From NCBI GenBank assembly GCA_946800325.1, contig OX326956.1, forward strand, positions 22,728,356 through 22,792,355: 64,000 nucleotides of DNA, read 5' to 3'. The notes under the pieces were generated by a model, which saw nothing but the letters and a program-made list of their open reading frames with translations, ran no database searches and was not told the origin of the DNA. The position numbers and the translations under genes are program-made. The DNA is from Luzula sylvatica. Its lineage: Eukaryota > Streptophyta > Magnoliopsida > Poales > Juncaceae. Positions 12,292 to 22,992 of this stretch are shown in pieces. Each line of letters begins with the position of its first letter. Positions within the stretch are counted from its first letter, which is position 1.

Positions 12292-13633
12292 TCAGCAGTA
12301 CAAATGAGGCGACAACCTCGGCGTAGCAACTGCTATTAGCGGCTTCGCTCTAGGCATTGTCATACCATACACCTCTTCCATATCCATCTCTTCTGGACGG
12401 GCCCCGCCTGGCGGTGACCAATCAAAGCAATGTAACAACCTCGCCAAAGCCATCACCACCATCACTGTACCAAGCGGAGCACCAGGACACTTCCTTTTAC
12501 CAGCTCCAAATGGCAGAATTTTAAAATCCGGTCCGTGGCTTATCTCGATACGTTTCTCTGGATCCGCCAAGTGTCGCTCCGGTCTAAACTCTGTGACATC
12601 ATTCCAAACATGCGTGTTTCGCCCTAACGCGTGCGTGTTTATGAAAATGCGGGTCTTGGCAGGTATATCATAGCCCATCAGCTTGGTTGGCTTTAGGGTT
12701 TCGTGTGGTATTAAGAAGGGTCCTGCTGGGTGCATGCGGAAGGTTTCGCGGACGATTGATCGGAGGTAGGATAAGTGAACTAGGTCCGGTTCTTGAACAA
12801 GGCGGTCAGGTCCGATGATCGAGTCAAGTTCAGCCTGGACTCGACTAAGTACATGTGGGTTCCGTATCACTTCAGCCATGGCCCATTCATTCGTTACGGC
12901 TGAGGTGTCGGTGGCCGCTGCAATCATGTCCTGTAAAAAATGTTGAAATCAATACAAAGTTGAGAAAATAATCGTAGCTATTTGACACCAAAGTGTTATT
13001 CTTCAATCATTTTGAAGAGTTGTGATAGAACAAAATAAAATAAATCAATACCTGCATTAGAGCCTTAATCTCCACATCATCCATGTGATCCTTCCCATTC
13101 TCACCAGGTAAAGAAAGCAGCACATCAACAAAATCCATTTCCTCTTTGTTATCATCATCGTTTCCATCATGTCTACTTTTCTCTCTATCTCTTCTCCTCC
13201 TGTGCTCATCAATTATATTTTGGTGAAAATCATCAATCTTTTTCTCCACCTCTCTCATCTTTTTCTCGCACCCAAAGGGGTCGATCCACCTCCAAGCGGG
13301 CAAATAATCTCCAAGATAAATTAAACCCAGCAGCCGAAACAATTCATGTGTAATGTGCATGAACTCCATCGCCTCATTCGGTCCCGCAGACCCCGTTCCA
13401 AAATACTGCTTCCCCAACAACATCCTAGTAACGTTATTCATCGAAAAGGCGCCTAACACATCCCTTAAGTTCACCGGCTGGCCAATCTGGGTTTGGGCCC
13501 AGACTGACCGTACCAAGTGTTGAGCCTCTTGGGCTCGATGAGTCGAAAAGGATTCCAACCGTTTGGTCGTCAACAAATGCTCCATGCAAATACGCCTCAT
13601 ACGCTTCCGGTGTGAGCCCATCGGGGCCAGTGA
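12292..13633 (-). pseudogene. CYP703A: 5'-truncated cytochrome P450, CYP703 family
   Basis: CYP703 enzymes are ER-bound in-chain hydroxylases of lauric acid needed for pollen exine (family knowledge). Exon 1 is 13633-13052 and exon 2 is 12930-12292; the 121-bp phase-0 intron (12931-13051) has GT-AG ends and splits ...ALMQ / DMIAAATDTSA. Counting from the first ATG (13621), the 402-residue product keeps the I-helix AAATDTS (about 194-200), ExxR (ETFR, 252-255), FRPERH and the heme loop FGAGKRKCPG with Cys about 338. Similarity starts at SLAP; two codons upstream the frame meets TAA. About 115 N-terminal residues (membrane anchor, proline hinge, helices A-B) are missing from a family length of about 510. 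The C-helix WxxxR tryptophan is Arg (HRKRMRR). No upstream exon is visible, so I call a pseudogene; the rest of the frame is surprisingly clean, suggesting recent loss or a tissue-specific misassembly. Confidence 0.85.
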
Positions 13634-14529
13634 ATATTAATGTTAATATATGTGAATATTCATACAAATGCATATATATTTTTGTTATTCTTATTAATAT
13701 GTTTAAATATAATTAATGTCTTTAGGGTTTTCATTCTCCATAAATAAAAACCAATAATGTTAGACACCACGCACCTCTAACCCCGCACCCACCCCGCATG
13801 CTGATGTGGCAGGGGCGCTCTTGCCACGTGAGCTGAAGAAATTGCTCAAAACATTACCCTAAACCAACTAATATCCGGATCCGATAAGAAAATTTTGACC
13901 CGTATGGAAACTAAATCAGAAAAATAGCTCTGGCAGATCTCTTACCTTCTCTCCCTCTCTCCTGGCCGCCGCCTCCTTGTATCTTTGTATCTTTCTCTCT
14001 TGCCGCTGCCTACTCCTCCTCGCCCGTCGCCCCACTCTCAGGAAGCATCTTCTTCGCTATTTCATTAAGCTTGTTCGCTGAATTACTGCACGAGAGATGT
14101 AAATAAAGACCGTTTTTTTATTTGTTATTTAAAAAATTTATAATTGGATCTTATAATGCAGTTTTATTGTGTTTCTTGTCTGCCTACTCTTCGCTCACCC
14201 GTCGCCTCAGGCCGTCTTCTCCACTGTTTCGTTGCTTGTTGGTTGCAGTACGTAAATATTATGTTTTTTTATCTAAAAAGTTTATAATTAAATTACAAAA
14301 TGACGATAAAATATTCGATGCTTCTTCTCTGTTTCACAGTTTCGCTGCTTGAGTGTTGATTGAATTGATAAAATATTCGATTATTGAAATTTCACAGAAA
14401 TGACGATATTCATTGGAAATTAATGAAGATGACGAGCGTGGTAATGATATTACCTCGAGGTTATGCAATTGTTGGACATGTTAAAGGAGAAGTATAGTGG
14501 GTCTTTGCTGGCATTGCCCATAATGATTC
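13634..14529. other. Region upstream of the P450 relic, no gene identified
   Basis: Contains a GC-richer stretch (13770-14060) with CACCACGCACC, GATGTGGCAGGGGCGC and pyrimidine-rich CTCTCCCTCTCTCC phrases that look like a displaced 5' leader. A partial local duplication (CTCGCCCGTCGCC...TTCTTCGCTATTTC near 14020 versus 14180-14230) is visible. None of it resembles P450 sequence. Confidence 0.4.
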
Positions 14530-14695
14530 GTGTATTTTGGAGATGCAAACATTCCTTCAGTCAAGGATACGCTCATCCTTGATCCCGAACGTCTTCATCG
14601 AAGAGGTAAACTGCCAACTAAAAGATTAGAAAGAATTGTCGACAAGATTCGTAGGAAGAAGGTGAAGAAAACATCAACGCGAAACAAGTCAAAGG
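14530..14695 (+). pseudogene. Possible FAR1-like C-terminal exon fragment
   Basis: The frame reads a basic tail with DPERLHRRGKLPTKRLERIV followed by a lysine/arginine cluster, then a plausible donor (CAAAG/GTATATT). A 'DP..(K/R)xxGRPPxKR' arrangement followed by basic residues is typical of the C-termini of FAR1/FHY3-related, MULE-derived proteins. A TGA lies two codons before the first codon of the frame and no upstream exon was found. The match is short, so the assignment is tentative. Confidence 0.3.
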
Positions 14696-14739
14696 TATAT
14701 TATTTATTTATTTATTTTCAGCAATATCAACTCTCGTGA

Positions 14740-16346
14740 ATGAATTGGTACCGAGTTCGTTTCAATTAGTTTCATGACAATTAATATTGTAATTACATGT
14801 ATGATGGTTGTTTTGATGATTGAGCTAATAATTTGTTATTATTTAAAAAAAAATTCATTCATGCTTTTGAATTGTTACTGTTACGTTTCAATTAGTTTTA
14901 TGTCCAAGAATTTGTGTGACTCAAATTAATTGGCTAGTGCCCAAAGCTTTGATGACGTGGTTTGATTTTTAATAATCATTGGCTTCAATAAATTTTACGA
15001 AATATTATTCATCTTGTTTTATGAAAACCAGTCAAATGATAATGTCTAATATCTTCTATCTCTAATTAATATAGCATATTTAAAATTTGAAATAACATTA
15101 AACAAGTATTGTTTTTGTGGAATATAATCGATCGATCTGTAATATTCTCATAAATGAATAGTGTTCCGTATGACGATCGATCTCAAAATTAAAATTGATA
15201 TTACAACCAGAAATTGTGTTTATTCTATCAAGGCACCCGGATTTGCTCGTTTAAATTATGCACAAGAAGTTACAACTATATTCACGTTTATTTATCGTAC
15301 GTTATTCATTTATTTTTCCTACGTTTATTATTCTTTTACATTTATTTTTGCACATTTAATTGTATTGTATTTATATATGCACTATAGTTGAAATCCAGTA
15401 TAATGAGACACATAAAATTTGAAAATCATGAAACCTGAAGTTTCAATATAGAATTGCGAGGTTCATATTTAAAATTGTCGCATTAAGTTGCTAGTGTTAT
15501 TGAAATCACTTGAAGTATTTGAATTAATATTATCAAGTTCTCTTTCTTGAGAAATAAATTAGAATGATGTTTGATTTTATTTCATTCCCAGAAGTAAATG
15601 TTTCCCCGAAGGCTAACGTCTAAATTATACATGACACAAATGTTAATCATAATAACTAAATCATAAAAGGACTAACGAAGAATAAATACAAACAAGAATC
15701 TAAAATATATATATATTCTTCAAGATGTGGCTTGAAATAGTTGTACCAGTCGTACAACATATGATCTTTTTTGTTTATCGAACCTCTTGAAAAAAAAAGA
15801 GAGGTGATTTTCTTATTTCGCAAGATAAAACTTATTTTGTGTCGAATTATTTATTTAATCAATAAATAAATGTGCATTCAATTACAATAAAGTATGTTTA
15901 CGATTGATGACTCTAGAAGAGTCCTTATTTGATTGCTCTAGAAAAAATATTATCTATATTGTTCCGAAAGAGTCATTATGTTAATAAATACATATTTGTT
16001 TGTTTTCAAGATATACACTTGTATTAATAAAATTAAAATCAAGTTACTATGAACTAGAAGTTCTTTATATAAAATAAAAGCAAGTCGATGATTTGAATTA
16101 ATTTTTTTTTTGAAAGAGAGCCTAGAGCACGAAACGTGTTCATACATCTCTAGTTATCATTAAAATGCGCAATGCGCCAGTTGTTACAACCACAGTTACT
16201 ACAGAAATTTGAAAAAGAAAGTCTATGAAAGTAAATGACATGTTCCAATTCTTGGTGTCTTGAGCACTGAATAGGACGATCTCGAAGAAGATAATGTAAC
16301 TAATCATCGATGCAAGGAGCTAGGCTGATAAAGCATTGAAGATAAG
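14740..16346. other. AT-rich intergenic DNA without a gene
   Basis: Only short AT-rich frames. Nothing recognised. Confidence 0.5.
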
Positions 16347-16475
16347 CTAGAGTCTTGCTAAATTCCACAAGGTGACTAGCGCCCGAATATTATCGACCAG
16401 CAGTAGTGGTGTTTTCCCTTTGTGCTTGAAAATTCGATTGTTTCTTTCTTTCCATAAAAGCCAAATGATGATTTG
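16347..16475 (-). pseudogene. LINE ORF2 C-terminal remnant (zf-RVT region)
   Basis: Reading the minus strand from 16475, the frame gives IWLLWKERNNRIFKHKGKTP, then a LVDNIRALVTLWN segment, ending in TAG at 16347-16349. The W-x-x-W-K-E-R-N-N-R-I-F motif is characteristic of the tail of plant LINE ORF2 proteins, and the same motif occurs in the larger LINE fragment at 63632-64000. Only the last segment is preserved; downstream sequence is in broken frames. Confidence 0.65.
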
Positions 16476-16479
16476 AATT

Positions 16480-18038
16480 AATTGATTAGACATAGAATAT
16501 GCATGTCATGATCATGACTCTAAGACCAACTATTTATCATAAGCACTCCCCCAACTTTTATTATAACTTGTGAGTCACCAGAGTAAAAAGAATTCATTGA
16601 ATTTTTTAATGTGTAATAGATGTGTGATAACACATGGACGAGTTAAAATAAATGTTTGGTGTATATATAGTTGATTTATTCTTGAAAATTGTATATCTTG
16701 AATATTTTCAATATTTTGTGTCAAATCTTCAAGGCTCTCTTCTTCTGTGTATTTTATTGTTTATATGAGATTTTGATTTGGATAAATATTTTAATAACTT
16801 AATAATTTTGTTTCAAATCTCTTCAAATTGTCAAGTCTTCAAGGCTCTCTTCTTCTGTCTATTTTATTGTTTATATGAGATTTTGATTTGGATAAATATT
16901 CTAATAACTTAATAACTTTGTTGGTATAAATTACTTGTATGTATTGGTGACCTAAGTATGCATCAATAAGAGGTCAAATTAAAAGAAAAAATATGTTGCT
17001 GAAGTATGTTTTCATCAATCCTCGTAAAATCCCAATTCGGACCCCCATTTATTCCTCCCTCTTCGTCAATTCTATTTTTTCTTGATTTTGTTTCTATATG
17101 AAGCTTCTTCTTCTTAGTCTTGATTTACATACTGAATTGATAAAATGGTAGTCCTAACTAATCACAATCCAACTCTAATATGTCATAATTGCTCCAAATA
17201 ATTCTTAATAACTCATCAAAAACCAGCTCTAAGTCACTAAAAATCACAAAATAATTATCATTAATCCGAAACAGACATGAATGATTCATGAAGATTTGAA
17301 AAAAACAATTATCCTTAATCCTAACCTCATAATTGAACTCACTAAGATCACAGAAGGGACAAATGCGAGATGATACAAACATGAGAAAGAAACTGAAGGG
17401 AATTGTTCAATCTAGAGAGATGGCGCTCGATCCCGACAACACCAACTCGGATCGGCATAAAGAGTAGATGGAGGTCGATGAAAAGATACTGAAAATCGTT
17501 CGTGCTCGACTCGAGAGAGGGACACCTCCTCAGATTCGTCGATTTTTTTGAGCTTCTTCACAAGAGGAGAGATAAGAAGGTCGTACACGAGCGAGCGAGC
17601 GAGCCAGCCAGGAGGGGAAGTAAGGAGTTTCTTGACTTCTTGTTTGTGGGAGTTTCATGAAAGATAGGATCTGTACAGAAAAAGAAAATCTACATTAATG
17701 GAGAAATAAACCCTTCTATCTTTCACGAGAGGATAAGACAAGATTTACTTTCTGTATATGATTAACAGAGAGAAACTGACGGTATGTTAAATTGAATCTC
17801 ATCACAGGAACCATGATGATATCGGACGGCTCAAGAAGTGCTGGGACGTGATATTCATATGGTTCGATGGGCATTACATATATTCTTTTTTAATTTCTTC
17901 CGAAATAGTAGCATGACACTGCATATGTTAGTTATGACTTATGACTAGATCGTAAACATAGTAATGAAGAATAAGAAAACAACAATAAAAAATACTAGTT
18001 TCTCGATCCAGCGCAACAAATTGAAAACACACTAATGC
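16480..18038. other. Intergenic DNA with an internal direct repeat
   Basis: A 100-bp phrase (TCTTCAAGGCTCTCTTCTTC...TTTTGATTTGGATAAATATT) occurs twice in tandem at about 16725-16800 and 16837-16905. Around 17400-17650 is a moderately GC-rich, GAGAGG/GAGCGAGCGAGC-containing stretch that may be an old gene leader; no protein was recognised. Confidence 0.4.
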
Positions 18039-19202
18039 AATTAAACGTTCATGGATCAGCCCCAATCTCTCTCGCTCTTCTCTGGCAAGTCGTTTCCGAT
18101 CTCAGTACCTGCGATTCTCCTCTCACCTGAGTCGGTCGCGTACCTTTCTCTTTTAAGATTGAATGGTTAATAAATCTTGGTCCGGAATTCGAATCTGAAA
18201 CCCTAGCCGCCTGGAGACAAACGCGAGGCGATTTTGGGGCGATCTTGGGGTGGAGGCAAACGCTAGCCGCCGCCTCCACCCCCTCCTCTCTCCGCTTTCT
18301 GCGAAGGACGACTGAGGCGCGAGCGGAGCTGAACGGCGACGACGACTGAGGCGCGAGCGGAGCTGAATGGCGACGGCGACTGAGGCGAAGAACTGAGGCG
18401 AAGGAGCGGCGACTGATTGGAGATCCGAGGCAGCTCCGTGAGCCTTTAGAACGACAGCTCCGTGAGCCTTTTCGTGGTTCTTGAATCAAAATTCTCGGCT
18501 CGTAACTGGAGAGATATTCAAGAGATTTAATAAAGCTCAAGGCCGGTTCTTCAGACACGATATGATGAGAGGTATTTCTGCGAGGGCGTCCGACGGAGAT
18601 CCGAGGCAGGCAGGCGTCCGACGGCGACGGCGACAGCTAGGGTACAAGGCGGATCCGAGGCGGACAGGCTGCGACGGCGACAGCGAGGGTCCAAGGCGGA
18701 TATCCGAGGAGGACAAGCTGCGATCGGGGCGAAACCCTGGCTGCCATCGGGGTGATTTTGGAGCTCCTCGAAGAGTAAAAACTCGAAAGGAAAAAGCGGG
18801 AAGGGAAAAAGGGAAATCGAAAAATCGCGAGGTTGGTGCCGAGTCTGGGGCGAGTCTGGACCGAGTCTGGGGCGAGGCCGAGAGTGACGGCCGAGTCTGG
18901 GGCGAGTCTGGGGGCGAGTCCGAGAGCGACGGGCCGCGACAGCGACGGTGGCAGCTTCGATGACAATCCGAGCTCGCGTGGCAAACCAAGGGCAGAGGGA
19001 GGTTGCGTTCGTCTAAGGATGGCCGAAAACACCATCTCTCGGCATGTATCTTACTTTTGCAATTATAATTTATTTTTGCGAAACTACTTTTTTACATTTA
19101 TCATGTAAAATCGCACCAATGTATTAAACTTTGCTTTAATATATTAAAAGAGGCTTCGCCTCTTTAGTTTTTAAAAAAAAAAAAAAAAATTAAACGTTCA
19201 TG
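18039..19202 (+). mobile_element. Retroposed GC-rich sequence with poly(A) tail and 15-bp target duplication
   Basis: The 15-mer AATTAAACGTTCATG occurs at 18039-18053 and again at 19188-19202. The second copy follows an A run (about 19173-19187). That is the signature of LINE-mediated retroposition. The body (18054-19172) is far more GC-rich than its surroundings. It opens with a plant-leader-like pyrimidine stretch and AAACCCTAGCCGCC. It then carries degenerate tandem repeats: two to three copies of GAGGCGCGAGCGGAGCTGAA and GGCGACGGCGACTGAGGC (18310-18400), and many CGAGTCTGGGGCGAG units (18835-18925). Just before the tail is a hairpin AAAGAGGCTTCGCCTCTTT (about 19147-19165). Several 130-170 codon frames overlap on both strands through the repeats; none resembles a known protein. 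It could be a retrocopy of an mRNA or an SVA-like composite retroposon. Confidence 0.8.
18310..18420 (+). repeat. GC-rich tandem repeat inside the retroposed sequence
   Basis: Near-identical units of about 34 bp around GAGGCGCGAGCGGAGCTGAA and CGGCGACTGAGGC, decaying rightwards. A separate direct copy of CAGCTCCGTGAGCCTTT follows at 18430 and 18460. Confidence 0.7.
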
Positions 19203-19654
19203 TATTATATCATTTAACAAGAACGCTATACTTCAGAATTATTTGATTGAATGTTGATATTGACTGTAATACAATCAAAAACTCGTTTTTATTATGGTTT
19301 CTTCTAATATCTTATGAAACAAATTAGCTAACTATCATTTTTTTTTAATGTATGTTACAGATCTGTTTATCATTCCCAATCAATATTTCTTTTTTCCTTT
19401 TTTTTTTTATTTGTATTCAAATTTACTTTTATATATAATTTTAGCCAAGGTTTGCTAAGTACATATTTCAGATTGAATGTGGCCTATGAATTTGAAATAT
19501 GTATGAATAATCTAGATTTAATTGGTACCGTTGACACGGTTTATATATAAAATAAAATGAGCATATTGAAGTAATGATAGTGATAATTTCAAATTTCAAA
19601 ATACTATGTGACTTTACAAAAAACAGAGAGAATTTCCTCCAGTAATTAATGTAA
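19203..19654. other. AT-rich spacer
   Basis: No gene seen between the retroposed sequence and the Helitron 3' end. Confidence 0.5.
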
Positions 19655-20258
19655 CTAGCTATAACCCCGCGCAATTGCGCGGGGCACGTTGATTTGTTTT
19701 TTTTTATGATTTGTGCTTTTTCTGTATTTATTTTTCGGCAGCGTTGTATTGGTCAGTGATTCGATTTGTGTTGTGTTGTGGAATTTTCAAACTGAGAAGG
19801 ACCAAAATGTAATTTTTCAAACTGAAAAGGACCAAAATGTAAATTAAAAAGGACCAAAATGTGAATTAAATTTTTTTTTTCGAATTAAAATGTGTAAATA
19901 AAAAAGGATCAAGATGTAAATATGAAGTACCAAAATGTAATATTTTAAACTTGAAAGGACCAAAACAAAAATAAAAAGGACCAAAATATAGTTTTTCCAA
20001 CTAAAAAGGACCAAAATGTAATAAAAAAAGGACCAATATGTAAATTAAAATTTTTCTTACAAAGAGGCCCCTGGACCAAAATGTATTTTTTTAAACTTGG
20101 AGGACCAAAATGTAAATAAAAAAGGACCAAAATGTAATTTTTCGAAATAAAAAGGACCAAAATGTAAATAAAAAAGGACTAAAGTGTAAATTAAATTTTT
20201 TTTTTACAAAAAAGCCCCTGGTGACGTGGCTCAACCAGGAGCCAGGGAAAAGTATAGA
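19655..20258 (-). mobile_element. Short non-autonomous Helitron
   Basis: Read on the minus strand, the 3' end carries a perfect 20-bp palindrome CCCCGCGCAATTGCGCGGGG (19665-19684), then six bases, then CTAG (19655-19658) followed by T: the hairpin-plus-CTRR ending of Helitrons. The 5' end on the same strand starts TCTATACTTTTCCCTGG near 20258. The body holds many GGACCAAAATGTAA units (reverse of those at 6360-6990) and the phrase GGTGACGTGGC. There is no Rep/helicase frame, so it is non-autonomous. The exact 5' boundary is uncertain by one or two bases. Confidence 0.75.
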
Positions 20259-20636
20259 ATTATACTAATTATTATAATTAGTGGTGTTGGGTATTAAGGA
20301 AAAACAAAACAACAGTTTAATTATACGTCTTTTAGGCTTTTGAAATGTCGAAAATTCTACTTTTGCAATTATCAAATTTTGTTGTTTATTTTAATAAACC
20401 GAAGACTTATTTTGTCCATGATCAAAAATTCCCCAAAAATTAAAAATGTTTCGTTTATTTGGGTATCATATGAGAAACAAGAAGAAAAGAAAAAGTGTAA
20501 GTATAAAGAACCTCTAAATAGTTAGAATGTTTTGTATGTAAATAATATTATCGTTATTAATGTAAAGACTAAATTATTGAAACATAAATAAGTAAATTTA
20601 CTCGTATCTATTTTTCTTGATAATGAATATTATAAC
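20259..20636. other. AT-rich spacer
   Basis: No gene recognised between the Helitron and the MULE-like element. Confidence 0.5.
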
Positions 20637-22438
20637 GGCAATTTTTTTATAATATACAAGTTTTTAGTGCTAATTACAAAAATATACAACTTTGCTAGGA
20701 ATTACATAAATATACATGTTCGGCTTTTGAGAAGCCGAGCACCCAACAAAATCAAATTATTTTGATATTGCACTCCATATTGTACCCCTAAAGTGTTCAA
20801 TACGAACAGTATATCAAATAATTATAAAAAATTTAAAATATTATAATTTATTAAAAAAATGTTAAATATAGAAAATAAATATTCCAAATAAATTTATATA
20901 CTCATTTAAATATTATAATATTTGTAATTTATATATTTCTAGGTATCTTATAAATAATATAATGTTTTAATAGACATACGTGTTTTTTTAAACTATACTT
21001 TTTTTTATTAAAGAAATTAAAATATGTATCTATATTATTTTTTAATGTAGTTCTTTTGATATATATATATATATATATATTTGCTAAGGAGAATAAAAAA
21101 AAAAGAATCTAAAAAGAATCCACGCAGGTAAAATATACTAATGAAATTAGCAAAATATATTATTTAAATGAACAAAATATACTGTTGAATCCAACATGTT
21201 AACATGGCTAAAATTAAGAATAAAATAATATATTTTCAACAGTATATTTTGCTAATTTTAATAGTATATTTTGGTCATTGGATTCTTTTTATGGATTTTT
21301 TTTTGTGGATTCTTTTTAGCATATATTCTCTAGAGAAAACATACGTTTTTTAAGAAAAAAATGTATATTTGTTAAGAAAATTTTACATTACAAAAATTTG
21401 TTTGTCATTAGATTGTTTTCTCTAATAAGCAAAACATATTTTGAATTTCTATTAGAAAACATTATACTTACATCAGAAGATACCTAGAAATATTTATTTT
21501 ACTTAGAAATATTTACTTTTAATATTGAACATAATTTTTAATTAATATTTTTATAATTATTTGATATATGTTCCTATTGAACACTTTATGGATACAGTAT
21601 GGAATACTAATGTGTTTTTTTTTTAGGGCAACAGCAATTTGCTGTTGCAAGATTTTCATTTAATAAAACTAAAAGTAGAGTTACACGCCATAGAGAAAAA
21701 AAATACAATCCATGCAAGGAAAAGTAAGAAGAACCACTTAAAGATCTAATAGTAGAAATCGGCACAAGGAAGAAATCAGAATTGGATTGGTCGCGAGATG
21801 AAAAAAATATCAAAAGGATGTCCATTAACCGTATCCACGTCACTACTCGGCCGTCAGCGTCTGAGAAATGTACATCATAAACACGATCGAGAGAGAAGAG
21901 AAACCTCCACGAGTGTTAGACGGATGTCACAAGATTGACACCATAAGGCCAAAACTAGAGCTCCATCATCGGCACCAGCTAGGATCGTCATCGACATAGC
22001 AGGAATCAGCGCTAGCTAGGATCATCATCGACACCATGCAGAAAATAACTCCAAAGATAAACATCACCATAGATGCTCAGCACATGCGAGCGCCGCTGAG
22101 AAAGGTTGATGTGAGTGGTGATCATGTCAGCCACCCGAGTCGCTGTTTTGTCGGCGGCCGAGAAGCCACTATGTTTATCCATCTGCAACACAAAGCAGCA
22201 CTACCTTTCAGATTTGACGACGTCGTTAGATTTTCTCAGATTTGAGACAGAGGTCAGAGAAGGAGGGGATCGAAGAGGAGGAGGATGGGGGTTGTCGGAG
22301 GAGGTAAAGGTCTCGTCAGCAAATTTTGTTGGGTGTAGGGCTTCTCAAAAACCAAACATGTATATTTTCATAATTTACTACTAAAGTTATATACTTCTGT
22401 ATTTAGCATTCAAAACTTGTATATCATGAAAAAGCGCC
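20637..22438. mobile_element. MULE-like element with terminal inverted repeats of about 115 bp
   Basis: The left arm runs from GGCAATTTTTTTATAATATA through GAGAAGCCGAGCACCCAACA (20637 to about 20755). The right arm mirrors it from about 22322 (TTTTGTTGGGTGTAGGGCTTCTC) to GCGCC at 22438, with shared ATATACATGTT and ATATACAAGTTTT phrases. Flanks read ATATTATAAC (left) and TTATTATGAC (right), a plausible imperfect 9-10 bp target duplication. No transposase frame is visible. The part from 21840 to 22320 is more GC-rich and gene-like in composition (repeated AGCTAGGATC(G/A)TCATCGACA), so it could be captured host sequence, as in Pack-MULEs; its source was not recognised. Confidence 0.65.
21083..21345. 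mobile_element. Foldback MITE nested in the MULE-like element
   Basis: Arms GAATCTAAAAAGAATCCACG (left) and GTGGATTCTTTTTAGC (right) are inverted. Inside them AAAATATACTAATGAAATTAGC is mirrored by GCTAATTTTAATAGTATATTTT. Total about 260 bp, no coding capacity. Confidence 0.6.
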
Positions 22439-22888
22439 TTATTATGACACAAAATAAAAGAAAAAGTAATCTTCAATCTCCAGAATGTAAAAGGAATGAT
22501 ATTCAATTTTCATATTGGGAAAAACAAAAAACTTTTGCTGTCAAAGGATATTTAATTTGAAATTTGAAAAATTATATTTGTAGTATATTGATTCAGTAAG
22601 AATTGTACAAGTTATGTTTTAAGATTATATGATTGTTGGCGAATGAAGATTATGATTTTCTATATATGAAAGATTATCTAACATAATTTAGAAGATATTA
22701 TTAATGAATAAGAAATTCAATGAAAATCATTATAAACAGGGACAGAATAGTCATTTGTGAGTAGAGAATGAATGTAGATAAAAAATAGGAGTTGATGCTA
22801 AAGAAAGATTTTGTGACTTATAGTTAACCCAAATCAACCAACAAAGACTAAAATTAAACTTTTTTCTAAAAAAAGTCTATTTTTACAA
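22439..22888. other. AT-rich upstream region of the Gly/His-rich protein gene
   Basis: No coding sequence. It forms the upstream flank of the gene at 22993. Confidence 0.5.
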
Positions 22889-22896
22889 CTTATATG
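22889..22896 (+). promoter_or_regulatory. Candidate TATA element of the Gly/His-rich protein gene
   Basis: CTTATATG lies about 100 bases before the ATG at 22993, giving an expected transcription start near 22920 and a leader of about 70 bases. The match to TATAWAW is imperfect. Confidence 0.3.
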
Positions 22897-22992
22897 CCAG
22901 TTGTTTCGTGGTCGGAGAACCCTTATTTAATCAATCCTTTTCTTCGCATTAATCATTCGTGCAAATCAGATTTCAACTCATTAATTCATAAA

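Noticed and set aside
12292..13673. Functional CYP703 with an alternative start at 13621
   Set aside because: Without the anchor, the proline hinge and the C-helix Trp a working microsomal P450 is unlikely; no supporting upstream exon is visible.
18049..19035. Arg- or Ser/Pro-rich frames of 130-170 codons
   Set aside because: Overlapping frames on both strands through GC-rich tandem repeats inside a retroposed sequence; none resembles a known protein.
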